From: Bacillota bacterium
Lineage (GTDB): Bacteria; Bacillota; SHA-98; UBA4971
NCBI GenBank assembly: GCA_012842395.1
Contig: DUSX01000001.1
Span: 1 to 64,000, forward strand
Direction of reading: 5' to 3'
DNA: 64,000 nucleotides
The notes beneath the pieces were generated by a model, which saw only the letters and a list, made by a program, of their open reading frames with translations, was not told the DNA's origin and did no database searches. Of this stretch, positions 35,062 through 44,327 are shown piece after piece (the stretch's first letter is position 1; the number at the start of each line of letters is the position of its first letter). A program made the position numbers and the translations under genes.

Positions 35062-36312
35062 CTAAACGTAGTTCAACCCCGGCACCGGGAGCGGCACGGG
35101 GAAGGCCTGCTCCAGGAAACGCCTTGCCGCGGTTCCGCCACGCGGGACAATGCTCTCGAGGTCTTGCGGGGTCATCCCACCGAAAACCAGCCGGGTCAGA
35201 TGCTGACGGCTCGGTATTTCCACTAGTTCGCCACCCACACGCAGGTTCCAACGCGTTTCCTGACCCTCGGATACGCCAGGGGCCTCCGCGATGAGTACTT
35301 CCTTGCCGACCTCCATGCCGGTTCGCTCTTGGATGTATGAGGACAGCTTTGCGAGGAGGGTTCCCGGGTCGGTTATGTAGAGCGTGTGTCCGGGCAGTGT
35401 GCATCGCGTTCCGGAAAGCCCGTCCGCGGTCAGGAGGTCGAGCAACTGCCCGTCGTTCGCTGGCACAGTAAACGTGATGACCGAAGGAGAGGTCTCGCCA
35501 ATGATAGTGCCGATCGTGTCAATCACCGCGTCGCGGACGCCCGCGTACTCGACGATGTGCAGCCTGGTGAGGCCGGCTTGGACAGCCCGCACCCGCGTAA
35601 TGACGTAAGCCGACACCCGCTCCGGACGCTCTCTGTATGCTACAACGATCCGCTCATCTCCAAGCAGCCGCTTCAATCGGGGGTGTTTCCAGACAAGCTT
35701 GTCAAACTGCTCCAGGCTGCGGAAGAACCTCACGGGCTCTCTGCGGTACAGCTCATGCAGGACGGGCAAGTCGCGTTCCTCAAAGGGGCGGCACGATACC
35801 TCATCCCGCAATGTCCTTCTCCGCTCACGACTCGTCAGGAACCTGGCCCAATCGTCGCCGGTGAGCTCGAACCGCTCGAAGCACCCTGCCTCGACGCACC
35901 CGAGCTGCTTGTAGAGACCTCGGTCCCCGGATATCAACGCCACGGGAATCCCTGCTGCCCGGAGCCGCCCAAACACGTCAGAGACCAGCCTCCGCGCTAG
36001 CCCATGACCTTGGTACTCGGGCCGCGTGCATACCGACCCTATTGACCCGACTGGCAGTGGATGACCCTCTACCAGGATCGTCTGGTGGAGGCATCCCACG
36101 AGCGAAACAAGCCTTCCGCCCTCAGAAAACACCCGCAGCTGCCCGACGTTATCCGGGGCAAACAGCAGCGGGAACTGGAGCCCCATGCTTGTGCCACCCG
36201 GATAGAAGACCTCGGTTGAGAGCTCAACTGCTTGCGCCAACTCCTCGATCATAAGGCTCCGAGGGCCGTCGAGCCTCGGGATGCCGCCTTCCGAAGCCGA
36301 AGCGTCTGCCAC
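35062..36312 (-). CDS. Eis-like GNAT acetyltransferase with SCP2-like domain
   Basis: A 416-residue protein in the Eis/enhanced-intracellular-survival architecture: an N-terminal GNAT domain with the acetyl-CoA loop VCTRPEYQGHGLARRLV (residues about 93-110), a second degenerate GNAT-like domain, and a C-terminal sterol-carrier-like fold (TRWNLRVGGELVEIP). It ends with a free C-terminus, as Eis uses for catalysis. Relatives acetylate amines such as aminoglycosides or peptide lysines; the substrate here is unknown. GTG start behind GAGGGAGTGATG. An exact palindrome lies 20 bp upstream. Confidence 0.85.
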   Translation of the reverse strand: MADASASEGGIPRLDGPRSLMIEELAQAVELSTEVFYPGGTSMGLQFPLLFAPDNVGQLRVFSEGGRLVSLVGCLHQTILVEGHPLPVGSIGSVCTRPEYQGHGLARRLVSDVFGRLRAAGIPVALISGDRGLYKQLGCVEAGCFERFELTGDDWARFLTSRERRRTLRDEVSCRPFEERDLPVLHELYRREPVRFFRSLEQFDKLVWKHPRLKRLLGDERIVVAYRERPERVSAYVITRVRAVQAGLTRLHIVEYAGVRDAVIDTIGTIIGETSPSVITFTVPANDGQLLDLLTADGLSGTRCTLPGHTLYITDPGTLLAKLSSYIQERTGMEVGKEVLIAEAPGVSEGQETRWNLRVGGELVEIPSRQHLTRLVFGGMTPQDLESIVPRGGTAARRFLEQAFPVPLPVPGLNYV

Positions 36313-36331
36313 GGACTCATCACTCCCTCAT

Positions 36332-36350
36332 GTGCACGCAGCGCGTGCAC
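36332..36350. promoter_or_regulatory. 19-bp palindrome upstream of the acetyltransferase gene
   Basis: GTGCACGC-AGC-GCGTGCAC is a perfect 8-bp inverted repeat 20 bp before the acetyltransferase start. It is placed to act as an operator or as a hairpin near the ribosome site. The rest of 36313-36636 shows nothing further. Confidence 0.5.
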
Positions 36351-36636
36351 GCAACTTGGCTAGGACATTCTGCAAATCAGCCCAGGCTCCTCCTCGACCG
36401 CACCCTCATTCACGCCCGTGCGCGCGGAGGAGCCCGGGTTTAAGGAGCCTGAGCGTGGCGAGCTCGATCGTTTACGCCGTGTCTGAAAGAGCCCGCAAAT
36501 GTGGACAGGTCGCCAGATCTCAGCAATTCTGTCCTGGTAGCCTTATCGGAAGGCCCAACAAAACGCGACCAGCGCGGCCCTGCTCTTCCCGAAATCCATT
36601 AACCGAGGCACGTCTGTGATGCTTGCTCAGAGTCAC

Positions 36637-37506
36637 TCAGAATCGTATTGCCAATGACAGGCGATGCACATCGGGCAACACCTCATGGGTCTGGTACGCG
36701 TAGTCGAACGCGAAGGCCCCTGACCTGACCCCAAGGCCAGCAGTTAGGCAGGTTTCACCGTCCCTGAACATCGCGCCACCGCGGAACGTGAGATTATCCA
36801 GGACATACTCAGTACCAACCCGGGTTGTTCCGTCACTCTCGTAGTCCGCCGCGACTCGGAAGTTCTTAAGGACATCCGTAGATGCTCCGATAACGAAGCT
36901 CCTCTCGAATGCATCGTAGCTTCCATCGGAGTAGCCAACGCCCCCCGCAAGGTTGCGCCCAACCGCTGCAAGCCTTACTTTGTTACCCACGTACAAAGCC
37001 CCCACGTCCGCTGTAAGTCCGGACCCGCTGACGTCGGCAAACCGCTGAGAGTACTGCTTCAGGGTCACACCAACCGCAAGCCCCTGAAACCTAGTAGCGC
37101 CGGCCAGTAGGATAGCTCCCTCTGACGCGCGAAAGAGCTCAGTGGGATTGCCAAACTCGTCAGTGCCCTGTATATCGCCGGATGAAAGCGCGAGGATGGC
37201 CGCTCCGAGGTTGTGCTTTGCATAGCCAATGCCGAAATAGCCCGCAACGCCAGATTGAACGTGATAAGCTGATACGAGGCCTGAAGTACTAAGGTACGCG
37301 AGACCGGCCGGGTTGTAGTAGACTGCCGTTGCATCGTCTGCGAGACTTACAAAAGCGTCAGCCATCCCGGCAGCACGGGCTCCAAGCCCTAGCTTGAGAG
37401 ATGCGCCCGTCCCTTCATAGCCACTGCTCTGGGCCGCCGCATGGACTGTGGAACCCACGACGAGAAGACACGTTAAGAGGATAGCCGGAACCCATCTGGT
37501 TTTCAT
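36637..37506 (-). CDS. PorV/PorQ-like outer-membrane beta-barrel protein
   Basis: A 289-residue secreted protein. A signal peptide (TRWVPAILLTCLLVVGSTVHAAAQ) is followed by GASLKLGLGARAAGMADAFVSLADDATAVYYNPAGLAYL (two overlapping blocks), the hallmark of the PorV/PorQ/UPF0164 branch of the FadL-like barrels. Alternating strands of 8-10 residues follow, and the chain ends RLSLAIRF, a C-terminal aromatic beta-signal as used by BAM. This implies an outer membrane. In Bacteroidetes PorV carries type IX substrates; in Spirochaetes and Thermotogae such proteins occur without that system. ATG 37506 follows GGTGCGAGG. The neighbouring upstream gene encodes a secreted enzyme with a T9SS-like tail. Confidence 0.85.
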   Translation of the reverse strand: MKTRWVPAILLTCLLVVGSTVHAAAQSSGYEGTGASLKLGLGARAAGMADAFVSLADDATAVYYNPAGLAYLSTSGLVSAYHVQSGVAGYFGIGYAKHNLGAAILALSSGDIQGTDEFGNPTELFRASEGAILLAGATRFQGLAVGVTLKQYSQRFADVSGSGLTADVGALYVGNKVRLAAVGRNLAGGVGYSDGSYDAFERSFVIGASTDVLKNFRVAADYESDGTTRVGTEYVLDNLTFRGGAMFRDGETCLTAGLGVRSGAFAFDYAYQTHEVLPDVHRLSLAIRF

Positions 37507-37599
37507 CCTCGCACCCCCAGACCAGTTATGATAAGCACATATCCGCTGCTCGTGGCGAACCGTTGTGGACAAAACGCAGCTTCCACTACGATGGCCGTG

Positions 37600-39072
37600 C
37601 TACGGGCGGATCGCCAGACGCTGCGGCCTCGACGGCGCCTCACCAGGGACCACAACAGTGAACACGTAGACCCCAGGCGCAAGCCGCGCCCCGCTTGACG
37701 TAGTCAGATTCCACTCGATGGATCCCTTGCCCGATGCGAGCTCGGCGCTGTATACAAGCCGACCAGCGATGTCATAGATACATAGAGTGCCGGCTTCGGG
37801 GATGTCGTACCAAAACGTGACCCGTTCCGATGCCGGGTTCGGACCAACGGTGATCCTTTCATCCAAGGTCACCCAGGGGCCGATTTCACCTAGCGCCTGA
37901 TTCACGGCGTTCCACTCTTCGCCGCTGATATCCCCATACTTGAAGAGCACGAAGCCATCTGCTCCCGACAGGCGGGCGGCCTTCACAGCCTCAGCCAGGT
38001 CCTGAGCTGTGACCTTGCCGTAGGCCTGAACGCCGGCATAGACTCTCGGTTTTCCGTTGCTCTCCGTAATGGCTCCCTGAGTCACGGTCCCCACCCAGGC
38101 AGGTGTTTTGCCGTAGTCAACGTGATAGGCCATGGGACAAATGAAATCGTAGAGCTCCGCGTCGCAGTACCGCTGCCCGTAGTGGCACAGCGCAAACGTC
38201 TTGGAATCAGCAAGCGCGCCTTCAGGCATGAGGCTTGCCGAGAACGCAGCGTTCGGCTTGACCTCTTTCACAATATTCCGCATGCTTTCTACGGCTGCCC
38301 TGATCTCGTCGGCGCGCATGTCAATCCACGCCTTGACGTCGCGATGCTCCGGGTAAGCCTCGTTTTCGTACGCGTCGAATATGTATTGAGGATCGGGGGC
38401 CCCCCATGGACCGCTATAAAACGTCTTGCCGAGGGCTTGTCTCACACGCTCGATGTCGATGCCCAGAGCCGCGGCCTTCTCGTAATGGTGGGGGCAGAAA
38501 CAGTACACCGCGTGTCCATACCGTATGTAGTCCAAATGGATGCCGTCCACATCGTAGTTCTCGAGGACTTCTCGGATCATCGCCTCGGTGTATTCGAGGT
38601 GGTCTTGAGAAGCGGGACACACTTTCCCATCGGTCATCTCATAGGGCTTATCCCCTGAATCAGGTTTTCCCCGGTGCCAGGCGCGATCCTCGGGATGCGC
38701 ATCTGTGTATGCCTTATCCTGGTTGAAGACAAACCATGCGTGGACCTCGATCCCTCTGGGATGGCACGCAGCTATCATCTCCGCAAGCACATCTCTAGAG
38801 GGATCAACCATCGGGGCAAGGCCGCTATTATAACCCGCCGTCCCAGCGGTCCCTCTCACCAGCAGAAACACCACGTTCACATGGTTTGCTTCCAGATCCC
38901 TCGCTATAGTCTCGGCGCCCACGTCTCGCACAGTGCTTCCCCACAGCCACACCCCTCTGACCCCATATTCCTGATGGCTTCCGGCAGCGGATGCGGTCAT
39001 GCCTCCACCCAACACCACAGCCAAGAGAACCGCCACGAGGATCACAGAGCCTCTCCGAAGAACCCCTGTCAT
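37600..39072 (-). CDS. Secreted GHL10-like glycosidase with FlgD/T9SS-like C-terminal domain
   Basis: A 490-residue protein with a signal peptide (about 1-30). The catalytic TIM barrel resembles the GHL10/DUF187 family: EYGVRGVWLWGSTV, NVVFLLVRGTAG, GIEVHAWFVFNQ, NYDVDGIHLDYIRYG and YDFICPMAYHVDYG. The last 85 residues are a beta-sandwich: ITVGPNPASERVTFWYDIPEAG, LCIYDIAGRLVYS, IEWNLTTSSGARLAPGVYVF. That pattern (PNP start, YDxxGRLV, W-x, SGxxLAPGVY) is shared by FlgD Ig-like and type IX sorting (type A) domains. It probably cleaves an extracellular polysaccharide or peptidoglycan-related glycan. ATG is preceded by AAGGGAGGG. Its neighbour encodes a PorV/PorQ-like barrel. Confidence 0.82.
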   Translation of the reverse strand: MTGVLRRGSVILVAVLLAVVLGGGMTASAAGSHQEYGVRGVWLWGSTVRDVGAETIARDLEANHVNVVFLLVRGTAGTAGYNSGLAPMVDPSRDVLAEMIAACHPRGIEVHAWFVFNQDKAYTDAHPEDRAWHRGKPDSGDKPYEMTDGKVCPASQDHLEYTEAMIREVLENYDVDGIHLDYIRYGHAVYCFCPHHYEKAAALGIDIERVRQALGKTFYSGPWGAPDPQYIFDAYENEAYPEHRDVKAWIDMRADEIRAAVESMRNIVKEVKPNAAFSASLMPEGALADSKTFALCHYGQRYCDAELYDFICPMAYHVDYGKTPAWVGTVTQGAITESNGKPRVYAGVQAYGKVTAQDLAEAVKAARLSGADGFVLFKYGDISGEEWNAVNQALGEIGPWVTLDERITVGPNPASERVTFWYDIPEAGTLCIYDIAGRLVYSAELASGKGSIEWNLTTSSGARLAPGVYVFTVVVPGEAPSRPQRLAIRP

Positions 39073-39231
39073 AGCATAGCACCCTCCCTTTCAGAAGTAT
39101 GGTGTCGATGAATGTGCGCCACGCGCAATCTTGTGTGGAGGAACCTGGCTTCTACACTACCCTCAGGCTCATGCGTCATCCTGAGGACACGCCTGACTAT
39201 GTGAACATGACCCCGTCCGGACGACGGCGCA

Positions 39232-40914
39232 TCAGAACCGCATTCCATGCCCTCTTGGGTACAGCCCCGGGATTGCCACCGGAAGCCTGCCCTGGGGGCG
39301 TATCTCACCGAACATGACTTCCGCAGCTGCCCGTATTGAGCAATCGCGATAACCGTACGTGACCAGGTAGGTCTCCACCTCGGGATATGCTCGCAAGTCG
39401 TATGGGTTTCTGATGGCGAGAGCCACAATGGGTTTACCGGTCTCCATGAGAGCCTTCACCAAAGCTCCCTGAGCCATCTCGTCAGCCGGGGTCTTGCACG
39501 ACGTTGCCACGATGACCACGTCAGCCTCAAGTGCCGCGTCCACAGCGCGACGGATATCCTCGGCGGCAGGCCGTAGAGGAACGTCCACCTCTCTCGTCCG
39601 AGGACAACGGGTTCTGATAGCTTCCCCAAGCACGCTTACCTTGTCCCGAGCGTCTTCTTTTCGGAAGAGCGGCATCGTTGAAGGGTACACGACTGCGTAT
39701 GCGTTGCTGGTGGACGGGGCTAGAGGCAATATGCCCCGGTGATCTCTGACAACTGTGATGGACGCCCGAGCAACTTCCTGCTCTATGAGCCTGTGCTCCC
39801 TGCAGCCAACCATCTCCAGCCCCTTGCCGTACCCGGCCTCGGCCCTCTCGAAATCGCCGAGCCAGGCCGCCTTGGCACGGAGGATCCTGCGCACGGATTC
39901 GTCGATCCGCGCCCTCGGGATGGTACCGTCTTCGACGGCCGTTATGAGAGCATCGATTGCCTGTCTCTGAAGAGCCAACGTGTGACACATCAGGACGATG
40001 TCGGCGCCAGCGTTCACAGCTGCCACGGCAGCCTGCCCGGGCCCGTAGTTGTCTTTGATCGCCCGCATCTCCAAGCAGTCCGTTATGACGACCCCCTCAA
40101 ACAGGAGCTTGCGGCGGAGAAGCCCTGTCAGGATGTCCCACGACAGCGTCGCAGGAACACCGCGAGGGGCGCCGAGTGCAGGGTATGCGATGTGGGCAGT
40201 CATTATGGCCGGCACTCCGGCCTTGATGGCTGCGGCGAATGGCGCGAGCTCCACTCTTGCCAGGTCTTCGCCGGGGAAATCTATCGTCGGCAGGTCCTCG
40301 TGGGTATCGTACCTCGTCCTTCCGTGACCTGGAAAGTGCTTGGCCTCACAGACCACACCCGCGTCTCGGAATCCGCGGATCATCGCCTCCGCGAGCCGCG
40401 ACACCTCGTCGGGGTCATCCCCGAACGAGCGGACCCCGATTATCGGGTTGTCCGGTTCCGCGTTCACGTCCACAACGGGCGCCGATACAATGTTCATGCC
40501 CATAGCGAGAGCCTCGCAGCCCATCGCATATGCCGCTTCATAGGCGTGCCGCGTGCTGCCCGTTGCACCGATAGCCATGGCGCCTGGAAACGTGCAAGCG
40601 CCCTCGGTCACCTGCATGACTATACCGCCTTCGCTGTCCCCGTGGACGAATAAAGGCGCAGCGGCTCCTGCGGCACGGGCTGCTCTTTGCAGCTCGGTAG
40701 TGAGAGCTCTCATCGACTCCGGGGTCCTTGCGTTTCTTGCAAGGACCGCAACTCCGCCTATGCCGGGATCCCTAAGGAGTCCGGTGACCCCCGGCGGCAG
40801 CTCCCCGTGAAAGGGCTCCGGGAAGCCAACCATCATCATCTGGCCGATTTTCTGCTTGAGGTCCATGGAGTCCAGGACCGACTCAATGTTTGTGCAATTG
40901 CTTGCGCTCTCCAC
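39232..40914 (-). CDS. nagZ: GH3 beta-N-acetylhexosaminidase (NagZ-like)
   Basis: A 560-residue family 3 glycosidase. KHFPGHGRTRYDTHEDLP (residues 192-209) is the NagZ-type loop whose Asp203-His205 dyad acts as general acid/base, and VVITDCLEMRAI supplies the nucleophile (Asp279). The C-terminal third is the second alpha/beta domain (LPLAPSTSNAYAVVYPS, then VVIVATSC), as in two-domain Gram-positive hexosaminidases. There is no signal peptide, so it acts in the cytoplasm on imported GlcNAc-containing saccharides, possibly GlcNAc-MurNAc fragments. GTG start. It precedes the importer genes' 3' end by 36 bp and belongs to the amino-sugar operon. Confidence 0.92.
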   Translation of the reverse strand: MESASNCTNIESVLDSMDLKQKIGQMMMVGFPEPFHGELPPGVTGLLRDPGIGGVAVLARNARTPESMRALTTELQRAARAAGAAAPLFVHGDSEGGIVMQVTEGACTFPGAMAIGATGSTRHAYEAAYAMGCEALAMGMNIVSAPVVDVNAEPDNPIIGVRSFGDDPDEVSRLAEAMIRGFRDAGVVCEAKHFPGHGRTRYDTHEDLPTIDFPGEDLARVELAPFAAAIKAGVPAIMTAHIAYPALGAPRGVPATLSWDILTGLLRRKLLFEGVVITDCLEMRAIKDNYGPGQAAVAAVNAGADIVLMCHTLALQRQAIDALITAVEDGTIPRARIDESVRRILRAKAAWLGDFERAEAGYGKGLEMVGCREHRLIEQEVARASITVVRDHRGILPLAPSTSNAYAVVYPSTMPLFRKEDARDKVSVLGEAIRTRCPRTREVDVPLRPAAEDIRRAVDAALEADVVIVATSCKTPADEMAQGALVKALMETGKPIVALAIRNPYDLRAYPEVETYLVTYGYRDCSIRAAAEVMFGEIRPQGRLPVAIPGLYPRGHGMRF

Positions 40915-40949
40915 AGGTCTCAGCTTCCACCTTTCTCACATGTTGAGGC

Positions 40950-41810
40950 TCAACCCTTTATCGAGCCGATCATAATGCCCTTTTGGAACAAGTTTTGCAT
41001 CGACAGGTACACGATGACTATCGGCAGAGTTGCAAGAGTCATCCCGGCACACAGCGTCCCCCATTGTGTCACATTCAAGCCCCTGAACATCGTCAGAGCT
41101 AGCGGCAGCGTCTTGAGCCTGATGTTGTTGATGATGAGAAGGGGCCAGAAGAAGAGGTTCCATGACCACATTGCCTTGAATATTGCCATGGTGGCCGTGA
41201 CCGGCTTCGCGAGAGGAAGCATTATGGACATGTATGTACGAAACGCAGAGCAGCCGTCCACTCGTGCCGCATCCTCGAGGTCCTGAGGGATCGTCTGAAA
41301 GAACTGCTTGAACATGAAGATGCCGAAACCGCTGGCCAGGAACGGCACGATCATGCCTTGATATGAATCCAGCCACCCTAATCTCCGCACGACCAGGTAC
41401 AACGGGATGGCGATCACGTAAAACGGAACCATCATAGTTCCCAGGGCAAGGTAGAACAGAAGATTCTTCCCGGGGACCCTCCTTCTGGCTAGGACGTAGC
41501 CTGCAAGAGAGTCTATTATCAGCGCCGGCCCTGTGATGAGCACGCTTACGATGAGGCTGTTCCAGAAGAACGTTCCGAGGCTTACGGATTCATCGAAGCT
41601 GCGGGAGAAGTTCCATGCCTTCACGTAATTGGCCAACGTGACATCTGTCGGGATCAGCTGGTACGATATGATAACCGAATCAGGAGCAAGTGAAGTCGAG
41701 ATCATCCAAAGAAACGGTGCCGCCATCACAAGTGCGCCGAGTATCAAGGCTGCATACTTGAGTACTCCCAAGATGTATCCCTGAATTCGTCCGCTGCGTC
41801 CTCTAGTCAA
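40950..41810 (-). CDS. Carbohydrate ABC transporter permease (MalG/UgpE type)
   Basis: A 286-residue permease with six helices; EAA loop DLEDAARVDGCSAFRTYMSIMLPLAKP and the C-terminal LFQKGIMIGSIKG place it in the MalG class. TTG start at the correct spacing from GGAGGTG. It pairs with the MalF-type permease encoded 31 bp upstream and serves the same substrate-binding protein. No ATPase gene is present in this operon either. Confidence 0.92.
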   Translation of the reverse strand: MTRGRSGRIQGYILGVLKYAALILGALVMAAPFLWMISTSLAPDSVIISYQLIPTDVTLANYVKAWNFSRSFDESVSLGTFFWNSLIVSVLITGPALIIDSLAGYVLARRRVPGKNLLFYLALGTMMVPFYVIAIPLYLVVRRLGWLDSYQGMIVPFLASGFGIFMFKQFFQTIPQDLEDAARVDGCSAFRTYMSIMLPLAKPVTATMAIFKAMWSWNLFFWPLLIINNIRLKTLPLALTMFRGLNVTQWGTLCAGMTLATLPIVIVYLSMQNLFQKGIMIGSIKG

Positions 41811-41841
41811 AGCATTTCACCTCCGACCTATTACCGGAAAG

Positions 41842-42816
41842 CTAATACACGATCTCCTCCGCCCGGAAGGCTCGGCGCATCACCCAGCTCAGCAGCAGCA
41901 GCCCGAGAAACAACGTAACCGCGAGCGCGCTCGCGTACCCCATATCGAACTCGAAGAACCCCTTTGTGTACAGCAGGTTAATCAGCGTTGTAGTGCTGTA
42001 ACCTGGCCCGCCGCCCGTCATGACGTACGTTTGTGTAAATACCTGGAAAGAACCGATAACCTCGGTGACCAGGATGAAGAAGGTCGTCGGTTTGAGCAGG
42101 GGGATGGTTATGAACCGGATCCTCTGCCACCCCGTTGCGCCGTCGATCGCCGCGGCCTCATGCAATTCTGGCGGGATCCCCTGAAGGCCCGCAAGGAAGA
42201 TGGTCATGACGTATCCTAATTCCTTCCACACGCTCATTATGCATACGGAAAACATTGCAAGTCTGGAATCTGCAAGCCACCCCTTCGGAGGAAAGCCCAA
42301 CGCCTTGAGCATCTGGTTTGCGAGGCCGGCCTCGCTTGCGTTGAAGACCAGCGACCACACGATCGAGGCCGCAACCATCGAGGTGACAACGGGCAGGAAG
42401 TAAATCGTCCGGAGGAAGTTCTTGCCGAACAAATGCTTCTGGTCTAGCAGAAGCGCAAGAGCAAGACCCAACACCAGGCGTGCAGGCACGGTGCCCAGGC
42501 TGTAACGCAGGGTGTTCCAGATTGCGACCCTGAAAACGCTGTCTTTGAACATTTTAATGAAATTAGCGAGCCCGGCAAATTGGGGCTGCCTTAGAGACAA
42601 GATGCTGTAGTTGAACAGGCTCAGGTAGAAGCTCCACGCCACTGGTATGAATATGAACACAAGGAAGACCATGTAGGCGGGAGCGATCATGGAGTATGAC
42701 TCCAGGAGCTCGCCAACTCTGTACACCACTGCCCTAATTCTTCTCTTTCGCCTAGCCATATCATGAGCCACCGTTGTCTGAACGCTGCCACCTGGCGTTG
42801 TCGCCGTCTGCTTCAC
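41842..42816 (-). CDS. Carbohydrate ABC transporter permease (MalF/UgpA type)
   Basis: A 324-residue permease with six predicted helices after a basic N-terminus (MARRKRRIRA region). The EAA loop reads ELHEAAAIDGATGWQRIRFITIPLLKP. I place the start at GTG 42816 after GGGGGATACC; an internal ATG is possible 19 codons later. Together with the MalG-type protein it forms the channel of the presumed amino-sugar importer. Confidence 0.9.
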   Translation of the reverse strand: MKQTATTPGGSVQTTVAHDMARRKRRIRAVVYRVGELLESYSMIAPAYMVFLVFIFIPVAWSFYLSLFNYSILSLRQPQFAGLANFIKMFKDSVFRVAIWNTLRYSLGTVPARLVLGLALALLLDQKHLFGKNFLRTIYFLPVVTSMVAASIVWSLVFNASEAGLANQMLKALGFPPKGWLADSRLAMFSVCIMSVWKELGYVMTIFLAGLQGIPPELHEAAAIDGATGWQRIRFITIPLLKPTTFFILVTEVIGSFQVFTQTYVMTGGGPGYSTTTLINLLYTKGFFEFDMGYASALAVTLFLGLLLLSWVMRRAFRAEEIVY

Positions 42817-42908
42817 CCGGTATCCCCCGCTTTCTGGGCTACCGCCTCCGCCGGGCCCAAGCCCGGCGGAGGCTCCACACACCAACGGTTATTCGAGCCT
42901 ATCGAATC

Positions 42909-44192
42909 TCAGGGCTGTTTCAGTATCTCTTCCAGCTTCTTCTGGAGGTCATCCATGGCCTGTTTTACCGTCTTCTTGCCTTCCATCGCCTCTTGAACCT
43001 CTGCGCGTATCGCGCTTGAGAAGCTCGAAGCTTTGGGATGCTTGAAGTAGAAATACCCGCCCACCTCAAGCTGCTTGGCAAACGCCTGCTTGATGGGATC
43101 CTTGAAGTACTCGTGACCCACGAGAGACTTCCTCGCCGGTGAGAATCCGGAGAGCTTGCAATACTCAGCCATCCACTTCGGCGAGAGGAAGAACTCGATG
43201 AACTTCCACGCGGCTTCTTTGTTTTTGGACTGCTTCGACATAACGAGCACGTCAGCTCCTGCATAAGCCGCGTGCCCTTTCTTGTGCGGCAGCAAGCCGA
43301 TCCCGAACTTCCCTGCAAGCGCAGGCTCCTTGGAGAAGGTGGCGGCAGTGTCCTCGCCGTCGAAGAAGAGGGCCACCTTGCCTTCGGCGAACATCTTCTG
43401 GATCTCTTGCAGGTTTATCGTGGTTATGCCGGGTGGTGTAACCTTGTGCGTTCTGATGAGGTCCACGTAGAACTGCATGGCCTCGATCACAGCAGGATTG
43501 TTCGCAGTGGCCACGTTCCGCTCTTCGTCAACGAAGTCGACGCCATTCTGACGCACGAACGGCTGGTACTGGGAAACGTAGCGCCCGGAGGTCCCGAACC
43601 CGTACTGATCGATCACCCCGTCGCCGTTGAGGTCGCGTGTCAGCTTTTTGGCATATGTCAAGAACTCTTCCCACGTCCAGCTGGTCGTCGGCTCAGGGAC
43701 GCCAGCGGCCGCCAAGAGGTCCTTCCGATAGAACATCGCGCGCACAGTGCCAAACCACGGGAGGGCATACAGCTTTCCGTTATACGTGCATCTCTCAATG
43801 AACTGCGGGTAAAAGTCGTTTTTCACCGCCTGCGGTATATATGCGTCAAGAGGTTCCAGCGCGCCCGCCGCTGCCAGCACATGCTCGAAGGGATCACCAA
43901 CGGTGAACACGTCCGCGATGGTGCCCCCTACTATGGCAGCTTGGAACTTGGTGTGGGGGTCTTCAGCCCACGGGATCGCCTGGAAATTTACCTGTATGTC
44001 CGGATTCGCAGCTTCAAACTCGTCGATTAGCTGGCGCACAAGTGCACTGGTCTCAGGGGTACCACCAGCCTGCCAGAAAGTGATGGTAACCTTCTTGGCA
44101 GCGCTCGCTAGCGGAACAGCTATCAGCATGATCGCGAGACACGCAACGGAGACCAAGGCAAATCGCTTTAGTACTCTCGAAAACCGAGGCAT
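42909..44192 (-). CDS. Carbohydrate ABC transporter substrate-binding protein
   Basis: A 427-residue family 1 extracellular binding protein. Signal peptide SRVLKRFALVSVACLAIML..ASA, then KKVTITFWQAGGTPETSALV, NPDIQVNFQAIPWAEDPH, VGGTIADVFTVGDPFEHVLAAAGALEPLD, YALPWFGTVRAMFYRKDL and TWEEFLTYAKKLTRDLNGDGVIDQYGFG, the conserved landmarks of UgpB/MalE-like proteins. ATG behind GAGGTAAATAGGAG. It is followed by the two permease genes and preceded by the GH84 gene, suggesting uptake of N-acetylhexosamine oligomers. Confidence 0.92.
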   Translation of the reverse strand: MPRFSRVLKRFALVSVACLAIMLIAVPLASAAKKVTITFWQAGGTPETSALVRQLIDEFEAANPDIQVNFQAIPWAEDPHTKFQAAIVGGTIADVFTVGDPFEHVLAAAGALEPLDAYIPQAVKNDFYPQFIERCTYNGKLYALPWFGTVRAMFYRKDLLAAAGVPEPTTSWTWEEFLTYAKKLTRDLNGDGVIDQYGFGTSGRYVSQYQPFVRQNGVDFVDEERNVATANNPAVIEAMQFYVDLIRTHKVTPPGITTINLQEIQKMFAEGKVALFFDGEDTAATFSKEPALAGKFGIGLLPHKKGHAAYAGADVLVMSKQSKNKEAAWKFIEFFLSPKWMAEYCKLSGFSPARKSLVGHEYFKDPIKQAFAKQLEVGGYFYFKHPKASSFSSAIRAEVQEAMEGKKTVKQAMDDLQKKLEEILKQP

Positions 44193-44327
44193 CTCCTATT
44201 TACCTCCTCGTATTCATGATTAGGTCCCGGCAAGAACAGCACACCAAAAGACCCGTCTCCTACCTTTCCTAACCTCGCCTACCTCGCCTGAGTCACCCGA
44301 GTCCGTCCCATCCGTCCGATCCCGTGA

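Noticed and set aside
36637-39072. A complete type IX secretion system
   Set aside because: Only a PorV-like barrel and a possible cargo are visible; no SprA, PorK-N, L, M or regulator genes are in the window.
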